DNA from: Siphonodentalium dalli | Taxonomy: Eukaryota > Mollusca > Scaphopoda > Gadilida > Siphonodentaliidae | Assembly: GCA_032622095.1 (NCBI GenBank) | Contig: CP136062.1 | Span: 52,095,349-52,159,348, forward strand | Length of the DNA stretch: 64,000 nt | Direction of reading: 5' to 3' | Part shown: in pieces, positions 31,198 through 44,039 of the stretch | Numbering within the stretch: position 1 is the first letter of the stretch | Layout: each line of letters starts with the position of its first letter | Position numbers and translations under genes: made by a program | Notes under the pieces: generated by a model | Seen by the model: only the letters and a program-made list of their open reading frames with translations | What the model was told of the DNA's origin: nothing | The model's database searches: none

Positions 31198-31955
31198 GTC
31201 ACCATCAGAACGAAAACATATAGAATATAATCTGAATGATCATTTCTTTCAAAAATTGCATATTAGAATCTCTGGGTCCAACAGAGGAAAATTTTATAAT
31301 GCCATTAAACCTTATTCAAGTTTTAGTAAATATCTTATTCAAATACCATTTTATTTGTCAGAAAATTGATGAAAATACGAACTTCTAATCATATATAGGT
31401 GTTACCAAACGAAATGTGCAGATGGAAATCTAACAATAGTGAAAACAATTGCAAAATATGTGGTGTTTTAGGGGATGAATTCCATTTTGTTTTAGAATGT
31501 GACGTGATTAAATACCTCAGAGAGAAATACATCCCACTCTATTATTGGAGATATCCAGTTAGAGAGAAATTCCGCGATTTGCTCACTACATGTAACGTGG
31601 CAATACGGAAACGACTTTGTATATTTCTAAAACTTGCATTCAAACGGATAAAATAGTGATCTTACATGAAGGAAGCAGTGAATCTGGAGGCACAGAACAT
31701 AATGGAAAGAGCTATTGGCATTTCCGTTATGTTGTGTAAATCCTGATTCATTGTTGAAAATAAAAATACTACTGCATTGAAACTATTCATCAGATATTAT
31801 ACCTAGTATCACTTAGCCAGTTCAGTAAAATCCATCTTTGTATATATGTATATATCTAATATTGGCTAATGTATGCTTCATATTATGTACCATGTCATAT
31901 ACCATGTGTTATTATTGGTACAATAAATCAATCAAGTAACACTGAATAGCATGCG
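31175..31955 (+). pseudogene. LINE ORF2 C-terminal fragment, second copy
   Basis: Two frames carry KFYNAIKPYSSFSKYLIQIP (31175-31369) and CKICGVLGDEFHFVLECDVI then REKYIPLYYWRYPV (31399-31656). They match in order the C-terminus of the LINE at 52.5-53.3 kb (RGHLYRAI, CTLCKNGIGDEYH, KYIPEYYWKYPNV). A frameshift and a stop separate them. The tail ends in 'caataaatcaatcaa'. Confidence 0.85.
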
Positions 31956-32440
31956 ATTGATTTCGTGTAGGCTTGTCCGACCAACTGCCTGCATGGTGGA
32001 TTTGCCATCATGGTGTAACATGCATTTCTTGTACCGGCCGGTACCGACTGACTGCAGCTTGTAAACGTCATGGCATGCCGATATAGGCACGACACCGGCC
32101 AGTATGGGCTACCGTCACATTATTACATTCTATAAAATGAATAAATATAAACTGTTCAAGACTGTTGAATGATATAATTTAAGAATGTGTCAAATAACGT
32201 CTTATTGTGGTAATTTACCCGGAAATAATACGATGTGGATTTTGTGTCGGATTGCCGACTTCTTGCCTACATATATATGGTCGGTACTGACTGTCTGCAC
32301 GGATGATTTGTCATCATGTTGGAACTGGGTTACCTGCATGTACAGGTCGGTGCAGACAAGCTGTTGACATGCCGGTATCAACATGTACCATAATGCGACC
32401 GGTACTGGCCGGCACCGGCATGTTTACTGGGCTCATTTTA

Positions 32441-35170
32441 TCCGACAGTGTGGCCAAATACATCCGAGGGGTATGGGATCTTCAAGTTTGACCATTTTCT
32501 GGGTATAATATGAGTCCCATGTCTACATTGCTGCGTAACTGAAAGGCCAGTATACTTTCAGACATATTATGCATTTAATTTAACTTGTGGGGACGAATGG
32601 CATCGAGAGATGCTCCGTTCAGGATATAACCAACTCTACAATTTAACCTTACAGACACTTTTCCACCAAAGGCAATCCTAACCTTGATCTATATTTGCGA
32701 TGCATGAGCTCCACCTGAATTAAGAGGGTACCCGCATATATACTTCGCAGTTGCGAATCGCATGTTTTGAGAAGTTTTGGGTTACTCGCTTGTTTGTAGA
32801 ACTTCATGTCTTCAGTTTTCTTCCCGATGTAGCAGGGGTGTAGTGTTCTATATGTTCAGCATCCAGCCAATTTACAACCGTAGAAACCATGCATCGACCC
32901 TCTGTGATGTGACTAGCTGTTTATAAGGCCCGGGCTTGTCGGATTGGATAATTCGGGACGGAGGTCTGAGCACAGCGACGAGGGACGAACACATACAAAA
33001 TATAGAAGATATAGACCTATATATGTATATGTTCCGGAAGAATTAAGGACTGTCTCCGGTCTTGTTTTTCCAACATAATTTAGTTTTAATTTTCGTTTGG
33101 TGGCATATACGCCTTGGCGGCTTCATGCAGTATCTATTGTACGTATATGCACAGACAATGATTCAAATATTTAAGGCGGTTTCCAGTTTCCATAATAAAT
33201 TCATACATCTAATATCCATTCTGATTCATTCACTATTTCTGGGAGAGGGTGGTTTTTAAATTGTCATTGGACATGCACAACTTGACTACTCAATTCATCT
33301 CAGTTTTTGGAGAATCTATATATCCAGACGTTTTTCTATCACCTTGAAATTTGATATGTAATTGCAGTATAAGTGTAGACTGATAACGTTGTATGGGATT
33401 CAGAATTCCAATTAAATTCCTCGTTCATTAGGGAGCTAGTTATGTCATTCAGTATTTCAAGTGTGTTTATGTTTTTACATGTATTGATGACATCATTGTT
33501 TCTGAATTGTTCATGTAATGTATCGTTCTCGATTAATTCATAAAGGATCAAATTCAACAGTGTCATTTTTTCTGTCGCGATTACTAAATAAATTTGGTGG
33601 AAATGGGTGGCAAATACGTTTCACCGATTTTTGTGGCCCTTCCTTTCAATCCCCATGCAGCGTCACCTTGAAAATTTTAACCTGTAAAAAAGTTACCCCA
33701 GGCCTGTTATAGAACCATTTAATGCCCTCTGGATTGAAATCCCCCCGTTGACTTTTATAGCGGAGAGACACTGCAGACATTCGCAAATATAATGAGAGAT
33801 GCAACTGTGTTACCTCCCGCACAGATGGCGCTCCGGCTATTACATGGCCCAACCGAATTTCCAGAGTTAACATGTGTCTATAGCGTACATGCTTTTTAGC
33901 TGCAGGCATGCAGTAACAGGACATTCATATTTTATGGGCATACACTCCACTCAGAGACATGCTATTTGTACAGTCACGTGTCCACATGATACCTCATCGA
34001 CTTCTACTTTTTTTTAAATAAGGACAAAGCTTAGGTACCATACACACACGCTATGTTAATTGTTGGAATAGAGATAGGAGTGTGAATGTACCGTCGGCAA
34101 TATTGTATTGCTAACGTTTCCTATTGTTGAGTTGTTTTCCGCCCTATAAGGCCTGGTGGGATGGTCGGACTGCACTGTGTAGTTCCCTTAGATTTTCCTG
34201 GTGCAACGGTCATTATGCCCTCTAGGGTGTATACTGCGAGGCTGATCTGGCCGTATCCGTGGAGTTATGGAGCAAATATGATTTTAAATGTACTTACTAT
34301 ATTGCGTACCGGTTTTGTACTTTTTGCAGGATGTATCTATTCGCGGATGTATCTTCGCGGATGTCTCATTGTTGCAGTATGTAACTTTTATGAACGCGTT
34401 AATTGCTTTCGATGTTTAGGTATGAACAATGGCTGAGCTGATGACGTATGTCTCAGTTGGAATGTAGACTAACGGTCGTATTGCGAAGTATCGAGGTGTA
34501 TTTAATCCAATAGGTAGATATGTGGTCCGCATTTAGATGCTTTCTGGTGCGGTGAATGAGAAACCTTCAGTGATAAGCTGTAGTTGTTGTAATAATTTGA
34601 AGGACTAGTTGTTTTAACTGAATTCTGAAGTGGTGTATTCGTGAAACAAATATATTATATATTATATATAATTATTCCTAATAATATGATCTTGAGGGCG
34701 TTACCATTTCTGACTATGTTTCTCGTGTAATTATATGCGTGAATGTTGTAGCGGCCGCTGTGTGAATATAGAAGGCCGATGACTTCTCTGCTCGATTGGT
34801 TTAGATTTCTTGGTCACATTCGTTAGGCGTATTGTGTGATCACCGAAGTTACAAGATTAAACCGGTGTATAGCTTTTCTCAGTTATTACCAATGCTCGAT
34901 AATCCACTGAGCACAATGCCGCTCGTAACTGAAGTTATGCCGATTCGTGCGATTGAATATTCCATTATGGATTGTGCATTCTGATCGTTAATTTTCTTTC
35001 ACGTGACGTCATACGAGGACTACTAGCGACACGCCGTGTCAATCTTGAAAGACTGTCGCAATTGGTTTTTATCTATACTGATTGTTTATACAGAAACGGA
35101 TGGACACTCGAAGCTGACTTTTCTGTGCATATGAGTAATTTTACCTGGGGAATTTTATTAGATAGGTCCC
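32441..35170. other. No gene or repeat recognised
   Basis: About 2.7 kb without a protein-like frame of recognisable family. Short frames (33339-33566 minus, 33646-33924 minus, 34161-34436 plus) show no motif. An intron or intergenic DNA of a gene outside the window is possible. Confidence 0.4.
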
Positions 35171-35178
35171 GTTGCAGT

Positions 35179-36344
35179 CAGGGATGTGGCTAGAGGGTCT
35201 CCGCTGGGGGTGTCCACCTTGGGAATTTCCAACTGCACCCCCCCCCCTTGAGTCGGAATCACACCAACACAACGTTTTGCATAATTCCACTTGCACCCCC
35301 CCCCCTTGAGTCGAAATCGCACCAACAACTGTTTGTTTGCATAATTCCATTTGCACCCCCCCCCCTTGTACCTCATGCTCAGGCCTAATTTCCTATATAT
35401 TCATAAGCCATGCTTCTATTTTCCCAGTATGAAAACATTAAGATATTTTAACCTGAAAATTGCCTAAAAAAAACAACTAGTGATCTAATTCCAGACAAAT
35501 GCACACAGCTACCGACAACAGCCCAGGAAACACCGGGCCGACCATGGTTGTTTGGCCCGGTGTGAGAAAATTTTGAAAACTATATACAAGAAAATCGCAA
35601 ATCCTAGCATCTAGACTGGCCTCAACTGAAGCTTTCCTAGTGTTGGAAATTTCAAACCTCATGCTCCCCCTCAGGTTGGAAAATTCTTCAACTGATGACC
35701 ATTTATGTCTACAAGTTTGACCAAATGTATTAAAATATTGTTTTGCTAAACTAATTAGCAGTTTTGTATTGGCCATGTGGATGGGGCAATGACACACCGG
35801 GCCGACCATGGTTCGGCCCGGTGTGCGAAAATTTTGAAATCTGAACAAGAAAATCGCAAAATCCTAACATCTAGACTAGCCTCAAGCCTTCCTACTGTTG
35901 GAAATTTCAAACCCTACACCCCCCACTTAGTTTGGAAAATTTCCAACTGATGACAATTCCAATGACAATGTTGACCAATTGTATGACAATATTGTTTTCT
36001 TAAATTAACTAGAAGTTTTTGACTGGCCACGGGGGAGGGACCAGACACAAGCTTTCCAAGTGTTGGAAATTTCCAACCTGTCACCCCCCTAAGGTTGGAA
36101 AATTTCCAACTGATGTCCATTTCTGTTAAAAATTTTGACAAAAAATAGGAACATATGCAAATATTTGTCGAAAAACAATAAATTCCCCCAATAAATTGTT
36201 TTATAATCAAACTACAAGAACGTTTTCAACCTATTGTTGGTGTGAAATTTCGTTGTGGCAGGTATGAAATTTCCAACTATTGAAAATATAGCTCTCTGCT
36301 GGGGGTGAGACACCCCCCACACCCCCCCTCTAGCCACATCCCTG
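35179..36344. mobile_element. Non-autonomous hAT-like element, perfect 8-bp TSD
   Basis: The ends CAGGGATGTGGCTAGAGGG and CCCTCTAGCCACATCCCTG are perfect inverted repeats. They are flanked by identical GTTGCAGT at 35171-35178 and 36345-36352. An 8-bp duplication plus CAGGG ends is the hAT pattern. The interior holds three C-tract repeats ('ccccccccccttgagtcg'), repeats of 'ggaaatttccaac', and two copies of a palindrome 'caccgggccgaccatggttc' near 35531 and 35792. No transposase. Confidence 0.92.
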
Positions 36345-36352
36345 GTTGCAGT

Positions 36353-37120
36353 GCGCTCGTGAACATTTTATATTTCTTTTCAGACACTCATGAAATATTT
36401 TGGTATTAAAAAAAAACTCTAGGTATTCTCTATATCATATTGTGAAAAAAGACTGTGGGAAATTAGTATTATAAAAGAGAAATCAGCGAAAAAACAAAAA
36501 AAAGTGACCGCCGTTTTATATTTATAAGAAAAACGGGGAGCTCGTTCTTGGAGTGAATTCCTGTCACAAGTCACCAAGCAGTATAGAAAGTCTATGCAAA
36601 CAATATTTTCCTGGTGTTTAGTCTTCCATTTTGAAGCAAGATATGACCAAATATATCGAATAAATATGCTGCTGCATCAGTTGATACATAACAAGCGACA
36701 TTTTCTGGCGTATTCATCGAGAAATCGAAATGCTAAACATTGATGTTTAACCACGATTACAGGAAGTGGTAAAGTTTATTTAAATTCTAGTGCAGCGATA
36801 TATTAATAATCTATTAAGAAATATTTCATTGTTCAGTCTGATATGCTATCAATACTCACTTTTCATTACGACAGGCGTTATTTAATATAAAAGTTAGTAT
36901 ACAGCTAAGTTGACAGCACCCAAAGGAAAACGCAACCTGTGTAAAGGACCTTGAACCTACAAAGAGTGGTCAAGAGGCACCAACAACAATAATGGTGTCG
37001 AAGGCAGTTTTCTGTTTTTAGTGGTACCTTTCCGTTGTTGGTTAATCGCTCTTTGGAATCACAACAGCAGCTTCGCTCGAATTAATACTTCGTTCTTGTG
37101 AAATAGATTCTAAGCTTCCT
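36353..37120. other. No gene recognised
   Basis: A piece at about 36665-36790 ('attcatcgagaaatc-aaatgctaaa') recurs at 38100-38200. Otherwise nothing is seen. Confidence 0.4.
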
Positions 37121-37121
37121 T

Positions 37122-37466
37122 TTGAAGATGCATAATCCGAATTAACGTTCCAAAATTACTATTTATTTGGCTTCGGGGGTAAAACATATTTGATTCGAGT
37201 CGAGAACCCACCCACCAAAGCTCAGAGTGATCAAATATCGATTTTTGAAATTTGAAATGGCTTTTTGTGTTAGAAATTTTATAATCCGGCCAGATTCGTT
37301 CAATAACATGTTTAAAACGTTTTGGACAAGTTTATGCTATTGTTGACTGTGGTTAGAATTATTTTTTGGACAATTAATCGATTCTGATAACTGAAGCGGC
37401 ATTTCTAAAAATGTTGTTGGAATCTGATGAAATGGGGAAAATCGAATCGGATTTAGTACCTATAAT
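37122..37466. mobile_element. TTAA-MITE family B, decayed copy
   Basis: It starts 'ttgaagatgcataatccgaa' and ends 'cggatttagtacctataat', so both TTAA sites have mutated. The interior matches 16957-17407. Confidence 0.75.
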
Positions 37467-37679
37467 ACCAAGTTTGCATATCTGCAATGCCTTTTCGCCG
37501 TAAAAACGCAATTACACGCGGCTGTCACTTGTGCAGCCGTGATTTCGACAGTTTTGGGGTAGGTCAGTATTTGACTAAATGACAAGACAGATTTTGTTTG
37601 ATACCCAAAAAAAACGAGCCCTCTATATGTGCTATATTCTGCGATATATCGGCAGTTCCACGCCTTTACAAATTTTGTT

Positions 37680-37917
37680 CAGCGGTTTGTCGTTTTGTTC
37701 CACATTCCATCCCATTCAGCGGTTTGTCGTTTTATTCCACGTTCCATCCCATTCAGCGGTTTGTCGTTTTGTTCCACATTCCATCCCATTCAGCGATTTG
37801 TCGTTTTGTTCCACATTCCATCTCATTCAGCGGTTTGTCGTTTTGTTCCACATTCCATCCCATTCAGCGGTTTGTCGTTTTGTTCCAAATTCCATCCAAT
37901 TCAGCCGTTTGTCTTTA
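37680..37917. repeat. 37-bp minisatellite, six units
   Basis: The unit is 'cagcggtttgtcgttttgtt' + 'ccacattccatcccatt'. Since 37 is not a multiple of 3 and the unit has no stop in any plus frame, all three frames stay open and give the same peptide series in rotation. These are not genes. Confidence 0.97.
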
Positions 37918-38036
37918 TCCCATCATCAGACCATACAAAACATCCAAAGCTTATTTAAAGAAAAGAATTTGATACTTTTTAATGTTTACAACCACTTGTA
38001 AGTTCGTAAACTCTGTAAGATTTAATAAGCGAGATC

Positions 38037-38395
38037 ACTGAGTCGCGGCCATATTGGATTCACCCAGCCCCGTTCCGTGGTTACATATATTGTGCTGCTG
38101 CATCGTGCAGTTGATACCTAATAAACGACATTTTCTTGCGGATTCATCGAGAAATCTAAATGCTAAACCACGATTAAAGGAAGTGGTAAAGTTTATTCAA
38201 AACTTTTTTATAGTGCCTTGATTACATTAACATTCTATGCCATGAAATATGATTATCATACCATAATTCATCACCATTTGGAACGTCTGTGTCTCAGAAG
38301 GAGCCCATAAGGAAATGCTACTACAGAATTTTTAACTGCATGTAGCACGGAACTGGGCTGGTGAATCCAATATGGCCGCGAGTTAGTGACATGGA
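38037..38395. repeat. Element with ~45-bp inverted ends
   Basis: 'cgcggccatattggattcac' near 38043 faces its complement 'gtgaatccaatatggccgcg' near 38361, continuing into 'ccagccccgttccgtg' / 'cacggaactgggctgg'. A non-coding interior of ~270 bases separates them. Confidence 0.8.
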
Positions 38396-38607
38396 TCCTA
38401 GATGTTCTTCTGTGCGAATGGGCAGATGTTCCAAAAATGGTGGACATAATTATGAGGAAATTGGTCAGTAGCACTCATCCGATTTGTTGTGACACAGTTA
38501 CCCAGGTTGGCGAATATTGTGATCAATCAAAACTACAATATGAATGGGATTTTTAAAGTGACATGCAGGAGGAATAATTACACTGATCATCCTCATTGAC
38601 CGTACAT

Positions 38608-39100
38608 TTAAAGGTACTCAATCCGATCAGACGGTCCTCATACCATCAAGATACGACAACAACACCATTTCTTCAAAATACGCTTTAGTTATCAGAATCG
38701 ATTTATTGCAACAAAATAATGCTAACCCAAAAGTATCACGAAATTTGACCTTATTACCACTTGATTTTAGAGTTATCCATCTTCATCCGCAATTTTGTCC
38801 GAGACCCCCCGTTTGGCCACTTTCACAATTCTCAATAACCTGGGAAACTTTATCACAATTCTCAACAACAACAACAACAACATTTCTTCAAAGTACGCTT
38901 TAGTTTTCAGAATCGATTACTTACAACAAAATAATGCTAACCACTGTCAACTATGGTATAAAATTTCCCAAGTCGTTTTATTAGACCTTATTATCAACAC
39001 AAAATCAGGCTTTGCAAAGCCTGATTTTAGAGTTATCCATCTTCTTCCACAATTTGGTCGGCTCGGTGAATATTTTCCAGGCGGATTTCAAAAATCGATA
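38608..39100. mobile_element. TTAA-MITE family B, internally duplicated copy
   Basis: It begins TTAAAGGTACTCAATCCG. The segment 'cttcaaaatacgctttagtt' and 'ttttagagttatccatcttc' occurs twice within it, with an (AAC)n stretch between. The far TTAA end is missing. Confidence 0.75.
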
Positions 39101-40366
39101 TCTGTTGAAAGACGGTAACGTGTCATTCGTGTCCTCTTTTCTAATACATTTTTCTTCAACAACAACAACGCTACTTGTCGACTACGCTATTTGATATAGA
39201 ACATCACATATGTCAAAATTCATACATTTAATTGTTCAGTACTCAGAAACATAATTGTTCACAGAACAATTTACAGTTTTGTATATATATTTACAATGTA
39301 AACACCCAAATCGAAGTGAGAAATGAAGATGTCATAATTATGTAAACGTATCTACGTATATATACATATATAGATCGATGTGGTGCGCTTGATAAGTCGC
39401 CGATAATATATACCAATATCCCTTTCAGAGATAACACCCAGAATTAAAACACTTATCATTTTGTCAAATTTCTTCGCATTTCTCCAAGGTAAACACAAGT
39501 GAAATGTAGCATTTCTGGAAAAACAGCGTTTAGAATTCTCGGAACGGAAATCATATTTCGAGGCGCGGTTGAACCCCCGTGATTTCAAAGAGCCACACTT
39601 CTTCTCGGTGTCAAGATAAATTAACAAGAAAAAAAGATGCATGAATCAGCTCGCCCGTGAACTATTTTGTAAGATTTAATCACGTATATTTGGAAAGTAT
39701 TATAAATTTAATATATATATTTATCACACACTTAGCAGGGGCAAGAGAGTTTGTTAGCGCAGTAAATGATGTCGAATTATACGGGCACTTGCTATATATT
39801 CGAGAAAATGCATATCACGGACCAAATCGCATTTGGTGGCATTAATTGAATGTCACATTGAAAGCATAATGATTAAACATTAATATAAAGTAGTTTATTG
39901 CGAGTATTTCTTCACAACCCTACACGAACCCTATGTAAATACACCGTAAAAAATGATCTCCCCTCTACTTATGTGAACCGCCATGTGAAACATCAGTGTG
40001 ATGTCTAATCTATTTTTGAAATATGTCTAAATACGTTGTATCTGATTTTAATTAAGAACGCGAGGACCACTGTGTCGTGGCAATGTACGCCAGAGAAATG
40101 CACATATATGGTTGCCATTTTAATTAAACTAATAAGCATATATATTTATATTTACACTCAAACATGCATTCGCGTTGTGGAACATGAATGCAGGACGTTG
40201 GTTGGTCGAAATTACGTCACATGGCGTCGCGCGCTAACCCCAACTTGCATCCATTTTAGTGTAGATGAAACTTGCATCACGACACGAGAACAACGTTGGG
40301 AATGGGCTCCTAATGCTCTTCTAATCTGCCAGTTGACTGGTTGGAGTGGACATATAAGTAATGGAT
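39101..40366. other. No gene recognised
   Basis: AT-rich DNA without a protein-like frame of known family or an obvious repeat. Confidence 0.4.
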
Positions 40367-40504
40367 GTTGATTTTGTTGCGTTCCATAGAGTATGGATGC
40401 AAGTTGGTCTGACATTTTTATGTGAGGAACGCTTTCGCGTTCCACACAAAATGTCAGTCCAACTTGCATCCATACTCTATGGAACGCAAGCAAATCAACA
40501 TCCA
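40367..40504. repeat. Foldback hairpin, ~60-base near-perfect arms
   Basis: ATGGATGTTGATTTTGTTGC faces its near-complement at 40485-40504. The arms run through 'gagtatggatgcaagttgg' to a centre 'gaacgctttcgcgttc'. A fragment of one arm recurs at 8597-8615. Confidence 0.93.
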
Positions 40505-41189
40505 TTTCTTAAATAATATCAATTATATATAGACTACATGTATACTAGTACTCTAGCTAGTACTGGGGATCCGATAGACAGACCAGACCAGACCGCCAGA
40601 CCATTTAAAAGTTCAAATAATTAATAGGGTCTACGCACGTACAGTGTTCCAACGAGGCTATTATTATAAAAACCAAATGGCTGGGGTAAAGTTATATTAT
40701 GACGACTATCCAAGTCATGAGAAAAAAAATCCACTGCAGATCAGATTATTTATTTTAAAAATATCTCATAAAGTTTATCATCCAGAATGTGTTTCCTAGT
40801 GGCTCCGCTGGGTGGAATCAAAATTATTCACATGCTAGTATAAATGTAGATCCATGGAGTTGTAATCAAAATGATCAAATCCCAACCTAAATCACTAGGA
40901 TTCGTAGGAACAAACAAAACTTGTTCTTGGATGGAAATTGAATGTTCTTCCTTACTTATATGCTAATGAGATGGGTTGTGATTTGAAACAAACGAAACAA
41001 CCCAAATTGTGAGAGAGGGCAAACCGACGTTTTCATTCATCGGAGAATGGGCATATGTAGTCGAAAATTTGGGAGACATGAAAGGGTGAAAGATGTGGGT
41101 GCAATATAGGAAAATTCAGAGGTGGATCCCATCCCTACCACCAGCTAGCAACTTTCATGTACGTAATTGGTTTAATAAATATTTTTATT

Positions 41190-41740
41190 ACATGATCCTA
41201 CCCTTATTCCATGCAATAAACATATTCTATAAATTGTGATATTAAACGTTCGTTTAATAACAGGAAATAGTGCCAGGTGACCTTTGACTTCCGTTTGTCG
41301 TCTGTTTATATTCCGCATGCTACGTCTCAAAATACTATGGCTTCTAATATTTCTCGAACAAACTATGACGAATGAAGGGTTTGAAAAGTTATGTCATTAA
41401 ATATACGACTTTAAATACGCCACAGAGTCTTTATTTATCTGGGACTATTTCTCTACGCGGGCAAACAACTCATAGTTACGTGAAACGTCAGCGCATGCCT
41501 TATAGAAACCGATGTTAGTCTCGCGTCCCATTTGTTGATTTCAGTATGTTTCGTCGAGGTTTTGGATCATATAATAAATAGAATCTACAACTCGTCCCCA
41601 GTTTATAGTAGAATTTACAAAACTCGTCTAGTAAATTAGGTCTGTACCTCGCCAAAGGCTCTGTCCAAACCTAATTTACTGGACTCGTTTTGTAAATTCC
41701 ACTATAAACTGGGGACTCGTTGCAGATCTTCTATATAGTT
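41190..41740. repeat. Dispersed ~500-bp repeat with terminal hairpin, copy 2
   Basis: Partner of 13290-13800. In this copy the hairpin arms are complete: 'gtccccagtttata' near 41600 pairs with 'tataaactggggac' near 41704, with 'cagtaaattagg'-type arms inside. Confidence 0.88.
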
Positions 41741-41989
41741 AATTAAATCTTGACGTTCAACACATAGAGTTCTGAGTAGTGCAGGTCGTGACTGCATGGT
41801 CGTCCCTTTTTGTACATGGATTCCAATGCCATAATTTCTTATTAGTCTATGACAGAGGCGTTATTTCGCTAAAATCCGTTTCAGATTCTGGATCCAGATT
41901 ACAGATTGGTCCCCGTACGACTTGGTTCGGCAAAAGAACAGACCACAAATTTGCAGAATCAGTAAACGAACAGACCGTAATCCTAATTT

Positions 41990-43690
41990 CGTGGTAATCC
42001 GATTTGGATTCGGATTCCGATTACGGACTCAAATGTTCGTAATGTAAACAAACCGAGATTCCGCCACCTCAGAGTTTAAAAACACAATAAAACATAAGAA
42101 TCCGTCTCTTGTGTACAAATTATTGCAGAATATAAACGATCTATATCAAAGAATTTTAAATGCGCAGACAAATTTGTTTTATTGAATGTAAACTGGGAGA
42201 ATATTACTGAAATTAGCCAAATAATAACGCTATTGATAGTAACGCTGTGGGAGCACTTCGGTTGATGGCAAATCATTGTTGATTGTCACTTTCATATGTC
42301 CATTTCATAATTCCATCCTTAAAATACCGCCCGAACGCATGTCGATTTCGAATTCGGCGGATACGTCACCATTGACCGAATTCATATGAACCTGCATGGA
42401 TATGTCTTCTGCTGTGTTCGTTATTATAATGTTTCTTCTTATTCAAGAAATAGTAGGATTATACGGTATCGATGGATTATCAGATACACGTATGTACTAT
42501 CATCTAGTCTTAAAGTTATAGCAATTTTAACATGTTTTGTTTCGTTAAATGCAGTCGTTTTGCGCAATAGTCTCAGTATAGACAACAGACACATTTTCTA
42601 GGGACGTGGCTAGAAGTTTCCTCAAATTTCCGGCCAACTGCACCCCCCCCCCCCCCATTGAACCAAACATCAATCTCACAGGTTCGCAGAATTCGATTTG
42701 CTCTCCTTGGAAATATCCAATCTGACAAACACTAAGATTGGAAAATTACCAACTTTTACTGGTTGAAAAAAATCAAACAATGAGAACAATGCCAACCTAT
42801 ATATGGTGTCCAATTAATGTCCAACTAATGTTGTGTCATGCATGAAATTTCCGACTGCTGGAATGTACCAAAGTTTAGTTTAGATATATTTATTTCAAAT
42901 ATATGTCAAATTTAGATAACACATGATATATAACACATACATTTGTTTATACATACAAAGGAATTGGGGGACAAGTACTGACTCACTTAAGGGTACCCCC
43001 TCTCCCATATGTTATTACACTGAAAAAATAAATAATTAGTAATGGCAAAGCAACATGACTACCAAAACAAGTTGAACATATATACAGATCACTGGACACC
43101 CCCTCTCTCGAGTTAGTCGTAAGTTTGTATATGTATTTATTTAAAATCGGGTTTGTTTGTTGCGTTTGTTGGCTTGTACGTATCATTATTTGAAACAGTT
43201 AGTCAAAATAATCCTGATTTTCCTCACGTATGAATGACTGCACAGCTTAGCAAATTGTACCAAAGTTCGGGGTGGGGGTCGAGACACCCAATCAACCTCT
43301 GTCGTCACGTCCCTGTTCAACTGACAAGTTCCGTGTGTTCTTCACAACATCTTCGGAATTTGATTCAGGAGGCCTAGAGCTGTCATGTTTAGATATGCTT
43401 GCCATCATCAATAAACACACTTTAACTTGAAAAAAAGATGCGATTAAGTCGGATTGGCAGCAAATTATACACACATAGAAGAACAGCATGACTTTCACAA
43501 CAAACATGCACTTTATAACTATAAGATACAAATGATACTTGTGTCAAATACATGAGCCATGTTTGACGCTGGGGGAGAGTTTCGGAGACCACGTGGATTT
43601 CAAAATCTGACCTAGAATCCGAAATTAGCTCCGCCCCCCCGTAATCGGCTTTGGATTCTCAATCCGGATTTTAGCGAAATTACGGCTCAG
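41990..43690. repeat. Left arm of ~3.5 kb imperfect palindrome
   Basis: Successive segments recur reversed and in mirrored order in 44040-45490: 'gtaaacaaaccgagatt', 'atggatatgtcttctgct', 'agaaatagtaggattata', a C-tract block, and 'gattggcagcaaatt'. The left arm contains a hAT-like element (42599-43315), which is shorter in the right arm. Confidence 0.8.
42599..43315. mobile_element. hAT-like relative with poly-C tract
   Basis: It begins 'tagggacgtggctagaag' and ends 'gtcgtcacgtccctg', an imperfect inverted pair related to the ends at 35179/36344. The interior has a 14-base C tract and 'ggaaa-t--ccaa' repeats. No clean 8-bp duplication was found. Confidence 0.6.
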
Positions 43691-44039
43691 GGCGTATACA
43701 CCATGTGGCCGGTCTGGGGTGATCCGGATTCTAGCTGATTTGGGCGGTTTTTAGTCATTGCACCCTGTCAATATATTTCGGTTGGTATCATGCGATTTGG
43801 GGCTGCTTTAATAATACGATTCCACATGATAACAAAGAAAATTCGCCCGCCGTAGGAGTCGCGAGAGGCCGAGACGGCGAACCGAATCGCCATTCTGACC
43901 CACCAAGGCGAAGCAATATTAATTTTAAATCTATTGACACCGGGTAACGAAGTTTTCTCTAATTATTAAATCACCCGTAGGGCGAAATTAAATCAATGTG
44001 CGATAACTCTATCTGCAAGCTCCGTTATCACTGCTCATG

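Larger units (their letters stand above)
29745..32440. repeat. ~245-bp repeat, three units with nested insertions
   Basis: Units start at about 29758, 31960 and 32216 with 'gatttcgtgtcgg-ttg-cg' and include 'ccgactg-ctgca', 'gccatcatg-tg' and 'gcaccggccagta'. Unit 1 is split by a TTAA MITE (29961-30603), and LINE tails (30718-31955) separate unit 1 from unit 2. Confidence 0.8.
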
